64,000 nucleotides of DNA from Virgisporangium aurantiacum (GTDB taxonomy: Bacteria > Actinomycetota > Actinomycetes > Mycobacteriales > Micromonosporaceae), in the NCBI RefSeq assembly GCF_016863635.1, contig NZ_BOPG01000100.1, forward strand, positions 1 through 64,000, read 5' to 3'. Position 1 is the first letter of the stretch. Every line of letters starts with the position of its first letter. The translations under genes were made by a program, and so were the position numbers. Positions 8,075 through 16,356 of the stretch are shown piece by piece. The notes beneath the pieces were generated by a model that was not told the origin of the DNA, searched no databases, and saw nothing but the letters and a program-made list of their open reading frames with translations.

Positions 8075-9498
8075 AGTCCGCCGCCACCCTTGCGACGGCT
8101 GGAGTCGAGCACCTTCTGCTGCTCCTTGGCGATCTCGTCGAGCGCGTCCTTCGGACTCTTCGCGCCGTTGAGGGCCGCGTTCACGTTGGTGTTCTCGATG
8201 TTCACGAGCTGCGCGTACTGGGGCACGTTCCACATGTCGCGCATCCGCGGAACCGAGTCGGCGTAGACCTTGTTGAACGGCGAGGCATTGAGGAACTCGG
8301 GCGACTGCAGGGCGTCCGTGCGCGACGGCACGCCGCCGGCCGCGGCCCACTTCTTCTGGATGTCGGCCTGCTCGAACCACTTCATGAAGTTCAGAGCCTC
8401 CGCCTGGTTCGCCTTGGCGGCGTAGGCCGACACGTGCATTCCCATGCCGCCGAGAGGCACCAGGTTCGTCTTCTGGGTCGGCAGGGTGGCAAAGCCCAGC
8501 TTGCCGAGAATCTGCTCCCGCGAGGTGCCCAGCGTCGACTGCTTCGGGTCGAGCAGGCCGCCGCTCGCGGCGATCCACTGGAACGCGATGCATGCCTTGC
8601 CCTGGGCGACCGACGCGTTCACCTCGTCGATGAACCAGTTGCCGGAACCCTTGGCGGTCAACGGCTTCATCTTGTTGACCAGGACGTCCATCGCCTCCTG
8701 GCCCGCGGCGTCGTTGAGGACGCCCTCGATCTTGCGGTCCTTGGCGTTCCAGAGGTTGCCGCCGTAGACGCCGTTGACCGTGTTGTAGGTGACGGCCGCG
8801 GCGTCGGAGCCGTTGGCCTGGTGGAAAGCCAGCCCGCTGACGCCGGGGTTGTCCGCCTGGCATTTCGCGGCGACCGAGATCATCTCGTCCCAGTTCTGCG
8901 GCGGCTTGTCGCCGATCAGGTCCTTGCGGTAGATCATCGTCCAGGTGTCGCCGAGCAGCGGCAGGCCGTAGAGGCTGGCGTTCTCGTCGCGCTTGCCGGT
9001 CTCCGCCTGGGGGAACTGGCCGTAGGCCGCCAGGAGGTACGGGTTGTAGGCGTTGACGTCGATGTTCTGCTTGACGAAGTCGGTGAGGTCGAGGATGTTG
9101 CCGTTCGTGACGGCCTCGCCGATGTGTTGCGAGTCGAGGATCGCGATGTCGAAGTCGGTTTTGCGCGCGGCGAACTGGGTGAACATCGCATCGTGCCAGT
9201 TCGCGTTCGGCACCGTGTTGACCTTGATGGTCACGTTCGGCCGCACCTTCTTGTACTCCGCGTTCGCGAAGTCTTCCAGCGCTTTGGCGGGGGGCCACTC
9301 GAACCAGATGAAGCTGAGGGTCAGCGGGTCATTGGTGAGCGTCGGGATGGTCGCCGGTGCCTTGGGTGCGCCCGCCTTCGCGTCGTCGTCCTGGCCGCCG
9401 CACGCCGCCACGGTGGTGGCCAGCAGCAGGGCCGCCGTCGCGAGCAGCACCTTTCGACCGGGAACGGGCAGTCGTCCTATTCGCTGTGGATACCGCAT
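8071..9498 (-). CDS. ABC transporter substrate-binding lipoprotein (MalE-like)
   Basis: A 475-residue extracellular solute-binding protein and the first gene of the transport operon. Residues 1-32 form a lipoprotein signal ending in TTVAAC, with C33 the predicted lipidated cysteine. The mature part is a family-1 sugar-binding fold with an AILDSQHIGEAV-type hinge region and a typical YRKDL segment. The start ATG has AGGA nearby. The substrate is unknown; the downstream alcohol and aldehyde dehydrogenases suggest a polyol, sugar alcohol or related compound. Confidence 0.92.
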   Translation of the reverse strand: MRYPQRIGRLPVPGRKVLLATAALLLATTVAACGGQDDDAKAGAPKAPATIPTLTNDPLTLSFIWFEWPPAKALEDFANAEYKKVRPNVTIKVNTVPNANWHDAMFTQFAARKTDFDIAILDSQHIGEAVTNGNILDLTDFVKQNIDVNAYNPYLLAAYGQFPQAETGKRDENASLYGLPLLGDTWTMIYRKDLIGDKPPQNWDEMISVAAKCQADNPGVSGLAFHQANGSDAAAVTYNTVNGVYGGNLWNAKDRKIEGVLNDAAGQEAMDVLVNKMKPLTAKGSGNWFIDEVNASVAQGKACIAFQWIAASGGLLDPKQSTLGTSREQILGKLGFATLPTQKTNLVPLGGMGMHVSAYAAKANQAEALNFMKWFEQADIQKKWAAAGGVPSRTDALQSPEFLNASPFNKVYADSVPRMRDMWNVPQYAQLVNIENTNVNAALNGAKSPKDALDEIAKEQQKVLDSSRRKGGGGL

Positions 9499-9777
9499 CG
9501 TCCTGCCTGCTTTCTGGGTGGGGACTCCCCGGAGCGTTGCTGCGTGCTTCGCTGAGCGGTCCTTGTGCAGCCGGTGGCGAACCGAGCGGGACGTCGAGCA
9601 TGCTCGTGGGAGCTTCAGGTGATCGAAATTGAGTGCTGGCGGGTGGATCCGCGATGGTGCAGGATGGCTGGCATCCGTCGCGTTTCCTATACGATTTGAG
9701 TGGCCGTCAGCATGCAGCAGCATTGAGATCGATGTCAACAGGTTCGCGAAGACGCACGAAGGAGACCTCACGTCACG
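9499..9777. promoter_or_regulatory. divergent promoter region, transport operon and GntR regulator
   Basis: This 279-base gap separates the binding-protein gene (minus) from the GntR regulator (plus). It must hold both promoters and probably the regulator's operator. A locally AT-richer stretch with TATACGATT lies near 9690. I could not see a clean palindrome, so no operator is assigned. Confidence 0.5.
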
Positions 9778-10518
9778 ATGGATGACGAAGCGATGACGGG
9801 GGGCCATGGGGCCATGACGGGCGGACTGCCGGCGGGCAGATCGCGCGGCCGGCTTGCCGACGAGGTGTACGACACGCTGCTCGGACAACTGATGTCGCTA
9901 CGGATCGAGCCCGGCTCGCGCGTCACGATCGACGTCCTGGCGCGGGAGCTGGGGGTCTCGCAGACGCCGATCCGAGACGCTCTGAACCGCATGGAAGCCG
10001 AGGGCCTGGTCGTGCGTGTGCCCCATGCCGGTTACCGCATTCCTCCCCAGATCACCCGGCACCGGTTCGAGGACATCCTCGAGATCCGACTGCTCCTCGA
10101 GCCGGCAGCGGCGCGCAGATCCGCCGAGCGCGCGTCCCCGGAGCAGGTGGCCGGCCTGCGACGGATGGTGGAGGAGATGGCGGAACTGGAGCGGGGCAAC
10201 GGGCTCATGGCCTACGGCGCCTTCGGGCTACGCGACGCGGCCTTTCACGACCTCATCGCCCTGAGCGCGGCGAACCAGGTCATCCGCGAAGCGCTGGCCC
10301 GCCTGCACACGCACGTGCACCTGTTCCGGCTTCACCACGACACCCAGGTCACCCACCTGGCCAGGGCCGAGCACGAGCAGGTTCTGGCCGCAATCGCCGC
10401 GCGTGACCCCGACGCCGCCGCCTACGCCATGCGTCGGCACATCCTGCGGTCCGGCGAGCGGATCCAACGCTATTTCGACGAGGTCAAGGACGTGGACGGA
10501 ATGGCGGTAGAGGGTTGA
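9778..10518 (+). CDS. GntR-family transcriptional regulator with FCD domain
   Basis: A 246-residue regulator. The winged-helix domain occupies about residues 25-95 (RLADEVYDTLLGQLMSLRI, then ELGVSQTPIRDALNRMEAEGL). The rest is an FCD ligand domain, with EIRLLLEPAAARR and the late AEHEQVLAAIAARDPDAA and RRHI segments that carry metal-binding or ligand-binding residues in the family. FCD regulators usually respond to a sugar acid or carboxylate and repress a divergent catabolic operon. That fits the facing transport and dehydrogenase operon. An alternative start exists at 9814. Confidence 0.9.
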   Translation: MDDEAMTGGHGAMTGGLPAGRSRGRLADEVYDTLLGQLMSLRIEPGSRVTIDVLARELGVSQTPIRDALNRMEAEGLVVRVPHAGYRIPPQITRHRFEDILEIRLLLEPAAARRSAERASPEQVAGLRRMVEEMAELERGNGLMAYGAFGLRDAAFHDLIALSAANQVIREALARLHTHVHLFRLHHDTQVTHLARAEHEQVLAAIAARDPDAAAYAMRRHILRSGERIQRYFDEVKDVDGMAVEG

Positions 10519-10545
10519 CGGGCGGGCCGGGCCCGAGGAATGCTG

Positions 10546-10577
10546 ACCGGATCGGATCGGATCGGATCTGATCCGGT
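10546..10577. repeat. GGATC tandem repeat forming an inverted repeat
   Basis: Four head-to-tail GGATC units are followed by TGATCCGGT. The outer 13-base arms (ACCGGATCGGATC and GATCTGATCCGGT) pair with one mismatch. It lies between the GntR stop and the DJ-1 gene start, 27 bases before the latter. It could be a weak terminator or attenuator, or an operator; there is no T-tract. Confidence 0.5.
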
Positions 10578-10603
10578 CACCCGCTCGATGCGAGGAGAAG
10601 CAG

Positions 10604-11173
10604 GTGCCCAGAGCGCTGCTCCTGACCGGCGATGCCGCCGAGGAGCTCGACACCATGTATCCCTACTATCGCGTGCAGGAAGGCGGCTGGGACGTCGACG
10701 TCTCGTCACGGACGATGCGCGACGTGCAGTTGGTCATCCACGAGTTCGACCCCAACTCCGACGCCTACGTGGAGAAGAACGGCCGGAAGCTACCCGTCGA
10801 CGTGCCCTGGGCCGAGGTCGACGTCGAGCGCTACGACGCCCTCATCATCCCGGGGGGACGTGCCCCCGAGTGGATCCGGGTCGACGCCCACGTCAGGCGC
10901 ATCACCGAGCATTTCTTCGCGCGCAACCTCCCGATCGCGCTGGTGTGCCACGGCGCGCAGGTGCCAGCGGTGTACGGGCTGCTGAAGGGTCGGAAGACCG
11001 CGTGCTTCCCGCCCATCACCGGTGACATGGAGAACGCGGGCGCGACGGTCATCGACGCCCCTGACGTCGTGGACGGCAACCTCGTCTCCTGCCGGGGGTG
11101 GCCCGACATGCCGCAGTTCGGCAGGGCGATGATGGAGGTCTTCTCGAAGTCGGTCGGCTCCGCGTCGCCATGA
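10604..11173 (+). CDS. DJ-1/PfpI-family protein
   Basis: A 189-residue class I glutamine-amidotransferase-like protein. The family's nucleophile elbow is visible as ALVCHGAQ (Cys about 109), and the upstream acidic loop as IIPGGRAPEW. Members include glyoxalase III/deglycase-type enzymes, chaperones and proteases, so the exact activity cannot be stated. Translation starts at GTG with GGAG six to seven bases upstream. It sits between the regulator and a hydrolase and may help detoxify aldehydes made by the neighbouring dehydrogenase pathway. Confidence 0.85.
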   Translation: MPRALLLTGDAAEELDTMYPYYRVQEGGWDVDVSSRTMRDVQLVIHEFDPNSDAYVEKNGRKLPVDVPWAEVDVERYDALIIPGGRAPEWIRVDAHVRRITEHFFARNLPIALVCHGAQVPAVYGLLKGRKTACFPPITGDMENAGATVIDAPDVVDGNLVSCRGWPDMPQFGRAMMEVFSKSVGSASP

Positions 11174-11193
11174 GCGAGCGCAGCGAGCGAATC
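11174..11193. repeat. GAGCGAGCGCAGCGAGCGAA repeat
   Basis: This sequence directly follows the DJ-1 stop codon and contains two AGCGAGCG copies separated by CA. The same element is found just after stop codons in many actinomycete genomes (from memory). Its function is unknown. Confidence 0.5.
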
Positions 11194-11210
11194 ACACCTG
11201 ACCTGCCCCG

Positions 11211-12032
11211 GTGACGGCACTTCGGACCGTCACGGTCGACGGCTCCCCCGTCCACGTCCTGGAGAGCGGCACCGGGCCCGCGGTCCTGATGCTGCACGGC
11301 TCCGGGCCCGGGACGACCGGGTCCGGCGCCTGGGCGACGACGGCGCAGGCGCTGGGCGCGTCCTGGCACGTGGTGGCACCTGACCAGGCGGGGTTCGGTC
11401 GGACACCGGTCCCGGCGGGCTCCAGGGGTGGGCTCCGGCTGTGGACGGAGCAGGCCGCGGGTCTGATGGATGCTCTCGGTGTCGAGCATTACGCCGTGGT
11501 GGGTCACTCCATGGGCGGTGCCGTGGCGCTGGCGTTGGCAGCCGTGCGTCCCCAGCAGGTCACCCATGTGGTGGCGGTGTCGACAATGGGCGCCCCCGGT
11601 GCGCCGCTGTCCGCCGACCTCGACGCGGTCTGGGCCGCCCCCGCCGGCCTGCTCGGGGCCCGGGACATGTTGAGTCGCCTCGTTTTCGACCAGACGCTCG
11701 TCACCGAGTCGGCCGTCGATGCCCGTGCGGCCGCGATGCGAGCGGGGGCGGACGCATACGCGTCGTTGTTCCCTCCACCCAGGGCTCGTTGGGCCGACGA
11801 GCTTGCCCTCTCGGCGCAGACGCTGGCCGGGGTCCGCGCGCCCGTGCTGCTCGTCCACGGCGCCGAGGACCGGGTCACCCCGATCGGGACGGCGGCCCTG
11901 CCCCTGCTCGAACACCTGGCCGATGTCCGTCTGTACGTGCTCGGCCGATGCGGGCACGTGCCGGCGATCGAGCACCCGGACGACTTCAGGCGGGTCCTGT
12001 CGTGCTTCCTCCGCCGGGGACGCGGTCACTGA
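11211..12032 (+). CDS. alpha/beta hydrolase (meta-cleavage-product hydrolase-like)
   Basis: A 273-residue alpha/beta hydrolase. The HGSGPGTTGSGAW oxyanion segment (29-41) is characteristic of C-C hydrolases such as BphD and HsaD. The catalytic triad is S100 in GHSMGG, D221 in HGAEDRV and H250 in CGHVPAIEHP. It starts at GTG without a clear ribosome site, 37 bases after the DJ-1 gene. Family members hydrolyse vinylogous diketones or simple esters; no aromatic ring-cleavage genes are nearby, so the substrate is open. Confidence 0.85.
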   Translation: MTALRTVTVDGSPVHVLESGTGPAVLMLHGSGPGTTGSGAWATTAQALGASWHVVAPDQAGFGRTPVPAGSRGGLRLWTEQAAGLMDALGVEHYAVVGHSMGGAVALALAAVRPQQVTHVVAVSTMGAPGAPLSADLDAVWAAPAGLLGARDMLSRLVFDQTLVTESAVDARAAAMRAGADAYASLFPPPRARWADELALSAQTLAGVRAPVLLVHGAEDRVTPIGTAALPLLEHLADVRLYVLGRCGHVPAIEHPDDFRRVLSCFLRRGRGH

Positions 12033-12077
12033 TCGCCTCGCCTACCGCGCCGGTCAACGCAGCACGAAGGCCTCCCT

Positions 12078-12118
12078 GGTTGCCGGAGCGGTTCCGAGAC
12101 AGCTCCGCTCCGGCAACC
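12078..12118. terminator. bidirectional terminator hairpin
   Basis: A perfect 14-base stem (GGTTGCCGGAGCGG with CCGCTCCGGCAACC) encloses a 13-base loop between two convergent genes, the hydrolase ending at 12032 and the xylanase ending at 12128. It has no T-tract, as is common in actinomycetes. Confidence 0.8.
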
Positions 12119-12127
12119 GAAGCACAC

Positions 12128-14605
12128 CTAGCGCTGCAGGGTCAGCACACCCGGCCGCCACGGCAGCCGGTTGTAGTCGCCGCCCGCGCTGGGGTCCTTC
12201 CCCTGGTAGAGGAGCTGGAGGTTGCACGCGTCGACGGTCTTGGTCTGGTCGGGGTTGGTGCGGACCAGGTCACCGTGGCTGATGTCGTTGGTCCAGGTGG
12301 CGCCGCTGTTGGCCCTGCCGGCGAACGGATTACTCTCGGTGGCGGCCTGCGGGGTCCACGACCCGCTGAGGCTGTTGGATGTGAACGACCGGAAGTAGCG
12401 CTGCCCCTGGCTTCCGATCGCCTCGACGATCATCAGGTACTGGTTCTGGCCCTGGACCTTGTAGACCTCGACCCCTTCGAACAGGTTGTTGGTGGAGTCG
12501 GTCATGATCGTCGTGTAGGTCGAGCCGAAACTGCCCGGGAAGTTCCCGATCGGCATGCTCTGCCGGTAGATCTTGCCGTTGTCGCCGGCGAAGAACAGGT
12601 ACATGTTCTGGCCGTCGCCGATGACGGTCTGGTCGATCACGCCGTACGGGGCGTCGGGAAGGCTGGCGGTGGACAGCGTCTGTGCCGCGGACCAGCCGTT
12701 GGCGTTGGTCGGGTCGCTCGACGTCTTGTAGCTGAACGAGGTCGGCCCCCACTGGTACGCCAGCACCCAGACGTTCCTCGGTGCGAAGTAGAACAGGGTG
12801 GGCGCCACCGTTCCCTGGCTCATCCCGTTCTGGGTGGCCGACGCCATGTCGGACCAGTTCGTGAACAGGCCGAAGTTCATCGAGCCGTACGAGCCTGCGC
12901 TGTTGACGTTCGACGCGTAGACCAGGTGCCTGCCGTTGTAGACCACGTTGGTGAAGTCCTTGAGCGACAGCCACCCGTTCTGCGGGTTCGCCAGCGCGCC
13001 GGTCGACGACCAGCGGTACGTCGACGGAAGAGCACAGCCGCTCGGGGGCGACGAGGACGACGCGGACGGGCCCGACGACGACGGGGGCGTCGACGGGTCG
13101 CCCGTGAAGTTGGTCCGCCACTGCTGGTTGGTCTGCCCGTGGCAGTCGTAGAGCTGGACCTGCTGCCCGTTGCCCGTTCCCCACACGTCCAGGCAGCGGC
13201 CGGACTGCACGCCGCTGATCGTGCCGTTGGCGTTGATGTTCCACTGCTGGTTGGCCCCGCTGTTGCAGTCCCAGATGATGACGGCGGTGCCGTTGGCCGT
13301 CGCGCCGCCGTTGGCGTCCAGGCACTTACTGCCGTACACCCGCAGCTGCTTGGTCGAGGTGTAGGTCCACGTCTGGTTGGTCTGGCCGTGGCAGTCGTAG
13401 AGCTGCACGCGCGTGCCGTTTGTCTGCGACGCGTTGGGCACGTCGATGCAACGGTTGGACTGCACTCCGACGATGGTGCCCGAGCCACCCGGCGGGTTGG
13501 GTGAGCCGCTCGTCGTCGGGCTCGTCGTCGGGCTCGTCGTCGGGCTCGTCGTCTGCGAGGGCGTCGGGTCGGCGGCGTTGAGGGCGTTGAGCACCGACGT
13601 GTAGGCGGGCTTCTTGTTCCCACCGCCGTCGAACAGCAGCGGGCTCTCGCCGGAACGCCATGAGTCGCTGTCCCGCACGCCCCACACCGTGATGCCGATG
13701 CAGCGCGGCACGTTCGTGCACGCCTGGGTGAGCCCCGCGTACTGCGACGTCGAGGCATTGGTGACGTCGGCCTCGGTCAGGGCCACGTCCACGCCGAGAG
13801 CGGCGAAGCTCGACAGCGTGGTCTGGAAGTTGCCCGGCAGCGAGCTGCCGCCCGTGAAGTGGGTCTGCAGCCCGACGCAGTCGATCGGCACTCCCCGGGA
13901 CTTGAAGTCCTGGATCATGCGGTAGACGCCCTGGGTCTTGCCGTACGACCAGTTCTCGATGTTGTAGTCGTTGTAGCAGAGCTTCACCGACGGGTCGGCG
14001 GCGCGGGCGGTGCGGAACGCCACCTCGATCCAGTCGTTGCCGGTGCCCTGCAGGTTCGACTGACGGCGGCTGCCATCCTCGTTGAACGCCTCGTTGACCA
14101 CGTCCCAGGCGGCCAGCTTGCCCCGATAGTGACCCATGACCCCGTTGATGTGATCGATCATGGCCTGGCGAAGCGTGGAGCCGGACAGGCTCTGCATCCA
14201 CCCCGGCTGCTGCGCATGCCAGGCCAGCGTGTGGCCGCGCACCTTCATCCCGCGCTGGGTGGCCCAGTTGTAGATCTGATCACCGGCGTTGAAATTGAAC
14301 TGCCCGCGCTGGGGCTCGGTGGCGTCGGGTTTCATCTCGTTCTCGGCCGTCACCATGTTGAATTCCCGGCCGGCGATCGTGGTGTATGTCGAGTCGCCGA
14401 GCCGACCGGCCGCGATCGCCGTGCCGAAGTACCGATTCGACTGCGCGGCCGCCGCCCCCAGCGTGCTCGCCGCCGCATTCGCCGGCGTCAGCACCGCAAC
14501 GGTGGCTACCGCCGCGACACCGACCACGCCGGCGAGCAGCGCTCTGGCGGCGAGCGGGGTGTTCCGCCGCGTCCCGCCACGGTGGACGGATGGATCTGTA
14601 TCCAC
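12128..14605 (-). CDS. trimodular GH10 xylanase - CBM13 - GH62 arabinofuranosidase
   Basis: An 825-residue secreted enzyme. Residues 1-46 are a signal peptide ending ANAAA. The GH10 endo-xylanase spans about 48-345, with acid/base E172 in WDVVNEA and nucleophile E278 in LTEADV. A TTSP-repeat linker follows (350-366). A three-lobed ricin-B CBM13 occupies about 376-500, a Ser/Pro linker 502-522 and a GH62 arabinofuranosidase 524-825. The enzyme should cut xylan while removing arabinose side chains. Translation starts at GTG after AAGGAGG. It is the second gene of an operon, 72 bases after the CE1 esterase. Confidence 0.93.
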   Translation of the reverse strand: MDTDPSVHRGGTRRNTPLAARALLAGVVGVAAVATVAVLTPANAAASTLGAAAAQSNRYFGTAIAAGRLGDSTYTTIAGREFNMVTAENEMKPDATEPQRGQFNFNAGDQIYNWATQRGMKVRGHTLAWHAQQPGWMQSLSGSTLRQAMIDHINGVMGHYRGKLAAWDVVNEAFNEDGSRRQSNLQGTGNDWIEVAFRTARAADPSVKLCYNDYNIENWSYGKTQGVYRMIQDFKSRGVPIDCVGLQTHFTGGSSLPGNFQTTLSSFAALGVDVALTEADVTNASTSQYAGLTQACTNVPRCIGITVWGVRDSDSWRSGESPLLFDGGGNKKPAYTSVLNALNAADPTPSQTTSPTTSPTTSPTTSGSPNPPGGSGTIVGVQSNRCIDVPNASQTNGTRVQLYDCHGQTNQTWTYTSTKQLRVYGSKCLDANGGATANGTAVIIWDCNSGANQQWNINANGTISGVQSGRCLDVWGTGNGQQVQLYDCHGQTNQQWRTNFTGDPSTPPSSSGPSASSSSPPSGCALPSTYRWSSTGALANPQNGWLSLKDFTNVVYNGRHLVYASNVNSAGSYGSMNFGLFTNWSDMASATQNGMSQGTVAPTLFYFAPRNVWVLAYQWGPTSFSYKTSSDPTNANGWSAAQTLSTASLPDAPYGVIDQTVIGDGQNMYLFFAGDNGKIYRQSMPIGNFPGSFGSTYTTIMTDSTNNLFEGVEVYKVQGQNQYLMIVEAIGSQGQRYFRSFTSNSLSGSWTPQAATESNPFAGRANSGATWTNDISHGDLVRTNPDQTKTVDACNLQLLYQGKDPSAGGDYNRLPWRPGVLTLQR

Positions 14606-14677
14606 CTTGACCTCCTTCTCTTGGATTCGTGTTGCCGGACGATCCGCAGCCGGCCGTAGGTGCCACCGGTCATCCAG

Positions 14678-16048
14678 TCAACGGCGCAGGCTCCACTGCT
14701 GGTTGGACCCGCCGTGGCAGGAATACAGCTGGATCCTCGTTCCGTTGGCGGTGCCAGTGCCGACGGCGTCCAGGCACAGTCCCGACTGGACGCCGGTGAT
14801 GGCGCCGTTGGTGCCCAGATTCCACTGCTGGCTGGCCTGGCCGTTGCAGTCCCAGATCACGGCGGCCGTGCCGTTGCTCGTGCCCTGACCGTTGGCGGCC
14901 AGGCACTTGTTGCCGGCGGTCATCAGCTGCCGGTTGGCGGTGTAGGTCCAGCGCTGGTTGGCGCCTCCGTGGCAGTCCCACAACTGCAGCTGGGTGCCGT
15001 TCGCGGACGCGGAGCCGGGCACGTCGACGCAGCGACCCGATCCGATGCCCGTGATCATCACGTTGGCCTGGCCCGGCGGCTGGCTGCTCGACGAAGAGCC
15101 GCTCGCCGGCGGGGAGCTCGGCGGGGTGCCTCCTTCGAAGGAGGAGATGAACCGCCAGGCCTCCGCCTTGGTCCACGTCCGGGAACCATCGTCACAGCCG
15201 GAGCACCCGTCGACCGGGGCGGGTCCGTGTCCCCCGTCGAACGCGGCCCACTGCACCGGATAGCCGGCCCGGCAGGAGTACGTGGTCGTGATGTGCCGGC
15301 CGCTGCCCTGCGCGGGCTCCTGAGCGTTCTGCGAGGCGCAGCCGTTGTTACGCAGGAACGTGTCGCGCAGCGACCGCCCCGACGAGATGTTGAGGACGTT
15401 GTCCGAAATCCCGTGGATCCCGAAGTATCCGATGGGCTGGGAACCGCCGCTGCAACCCGACAGCTGCGCGCCGGAGTAGACCACGACAGCCCTGAAGACA
15501 GTGGGCCGGGCGCAGGCGACGGCGTAGCTCATTCCGCCGCCGTAACTGAATCCCATCGCGAACAGTTGTGTGGTGTCGACGCACAGATCGTTCTGGATCA
15601 GTCGGACCATGTCGTCGGTGAACGTGAGGTCCTGGCCGTTGGTGTTGGCCCAGCCGTTGCTGATTCCCTGCGGCGCGACCAGGATGGCGCTGTTGTTCGA
15701 CTGCTGCTGCATGCCGTAGTAGGACCACGCGGCGCCGCTGCTGCCACCGGAGGCGACATCGTTCATGGTTCCGTTCAGCCAATGGTAGGCGAAGATCAGT
15801 CGATGCGGGCGGGTGTTGCTGTAGCCGTCGGGAATCCGCAAGATGAAACTGCGGTTCTGGCCACCGCTCTGGATGGTCTGTGAGCCGTTGCGCAGCGTCG
15901 GTGTCTTGCCGCAACCAGCCGTCGGCGCCGCTGACGCGGACGGCCCCGTGACCACCGTGGCGACCATTGCTCCGGTGGCGAGCAGGGTGGCCGCGCCCAG
16001 CAGCGCCAGCCACCGCGGCCGGACCCGCGTTGTCCGTAGCGATCTCAC
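14678..16048 (-). CDS. secreted CE1-type acetylxylan/feruloyl esterase with CBM13
   Basis: A 456-residue protein with a signal peptide ending near residue 40. The PHB-depolymerase/CE1-like esterase domain (about 45-305) has nucleophile S168 in GFSYGGG, D216 in GISDN and H274 in GGHGP, plus many cysteines likely to form disulfides. A Ser/Pro linker leads to a C-terminal ricin-B CBM13 (about 328-456) with repeated QxW motifs. It likely removes acetyl or feruloyl groups from xylan. GTG 16048 is preferred over the open frame upstream because GGAG lies eight bases before it. It is first in the operon with the xylanase. Confidence 0.9.
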   Translation of the reverse strand: MRSLRTTRVRPRWLALLGAATLLATGAMVATVVTGPSASAAPTAGCGKTPTLRNGSQTIQSGGQNRSFILRIPDGYSNTRPHRLIFAYHWLNGTMNDVASGGSSGAAWSYYGMQQQSNNSAILVAPQGISNGWANTNGQDLTFTDDMVRLIQNDLCVDTTQLFAMGFSYGGGMSYAVACARPTVFRAVVVYSGAQLSGCSGGSQPIGYFGIHGISDNVLNISSGRSLRDTFLRNNGCASQNAQEPAQGSGRHITTTYSCRAGYPVQWAAFDGGHGPAPVDGCSGCDDGSRTWTKAEAWRFISSFEGGTPPSSPPASGSSSSSQPPGQANVMITGIGSGRCVDVPGSASANGTQLQLWDCHGGANQRWTYTANRQLMTAGNKCLAANGQGTSNGTAAVIWDCNGQASQQWNLGTNGAITGVQSGLCLDAVGTGTANGTRIQLYSCHGGSNQQWSLRR

Positions 16049-16104
16049 AGTTGTGACTCCTTGGGGGCGAGGTGCCGTTGGCGGGGCACTCAGTTGTCGA
16101 GAAG

Positions 16105-16119
16105 TTTCGAAAACTTTCG
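16105..16119. promoter_or_regulatory. operator-like inverted repeats in the xylan operon leader
   Basis: Two overlapping inverted repeats, TTTCGAAA (16105-16112) and CGAAA-AC-TTTCG (16108-16119), lie about 57 bases upstream of the CE1 start. Repeats of the CGAAA-N-TTTCG kind are described in front of xylanase and xylosidase genes of Streptomyces. Assignment to a particular regulator is inference. Confidence 0.6.
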
Positions 16120-16240
16120 AGCTATTCGGCGAACTGATCGAGTGCCATTGCCTGAACGGTGGCAAGCCATGCCGGGAGTCGCATGGCGCTCGCCTCCGAC
16201 CGCGAGAGTCGGAAAGGCCGAGCCGACCGATAACGCCTAT

Positions 16241-16283
16241 CGAAACGTTACCGAAACATAAGACGTATAAGGAATCATGTCAA
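16241..16283 (-). promoter_or_regulatory. promoter of the CE1-xylanase operon
   Basis: On the minus strand TTGACA (16283-16278) is separated by exactly 17 bases from TATGTT (16260-16255), a strong sigma-70-type promoter. Repeated CGAAAC units (TTTCGGTAACGTTTCG on the minus strand, 16256-16241) overlap the -10 box and start site, as expected for a repressor site. The predicted leader to the CE1 start is about 200 bases. The rest of the 16049-16356 gap shows nothing else. Confidence 0.7.
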
Positions 16284-16356
16284 GATGGAAGTCTGTCGAT
16301 GACCTCGGGCGAATCGATAGTTTCGAAGGCAACGGCAACCGACATCCGCCGTGACG

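Noticed and set aside
10546..10577. GGATC repeats as a CRISPR-like or integration site
   Set aside because: Only four five-base units without spacers; best explained as a hairpin.
13500..13560. Tandem CGTCGGGCT-type repeat considered as a CRISPR or minisatellite
   Set aside because: It lies inside the xylanase gene in frame and encodes the TTSP linker; there are no unique spacers.
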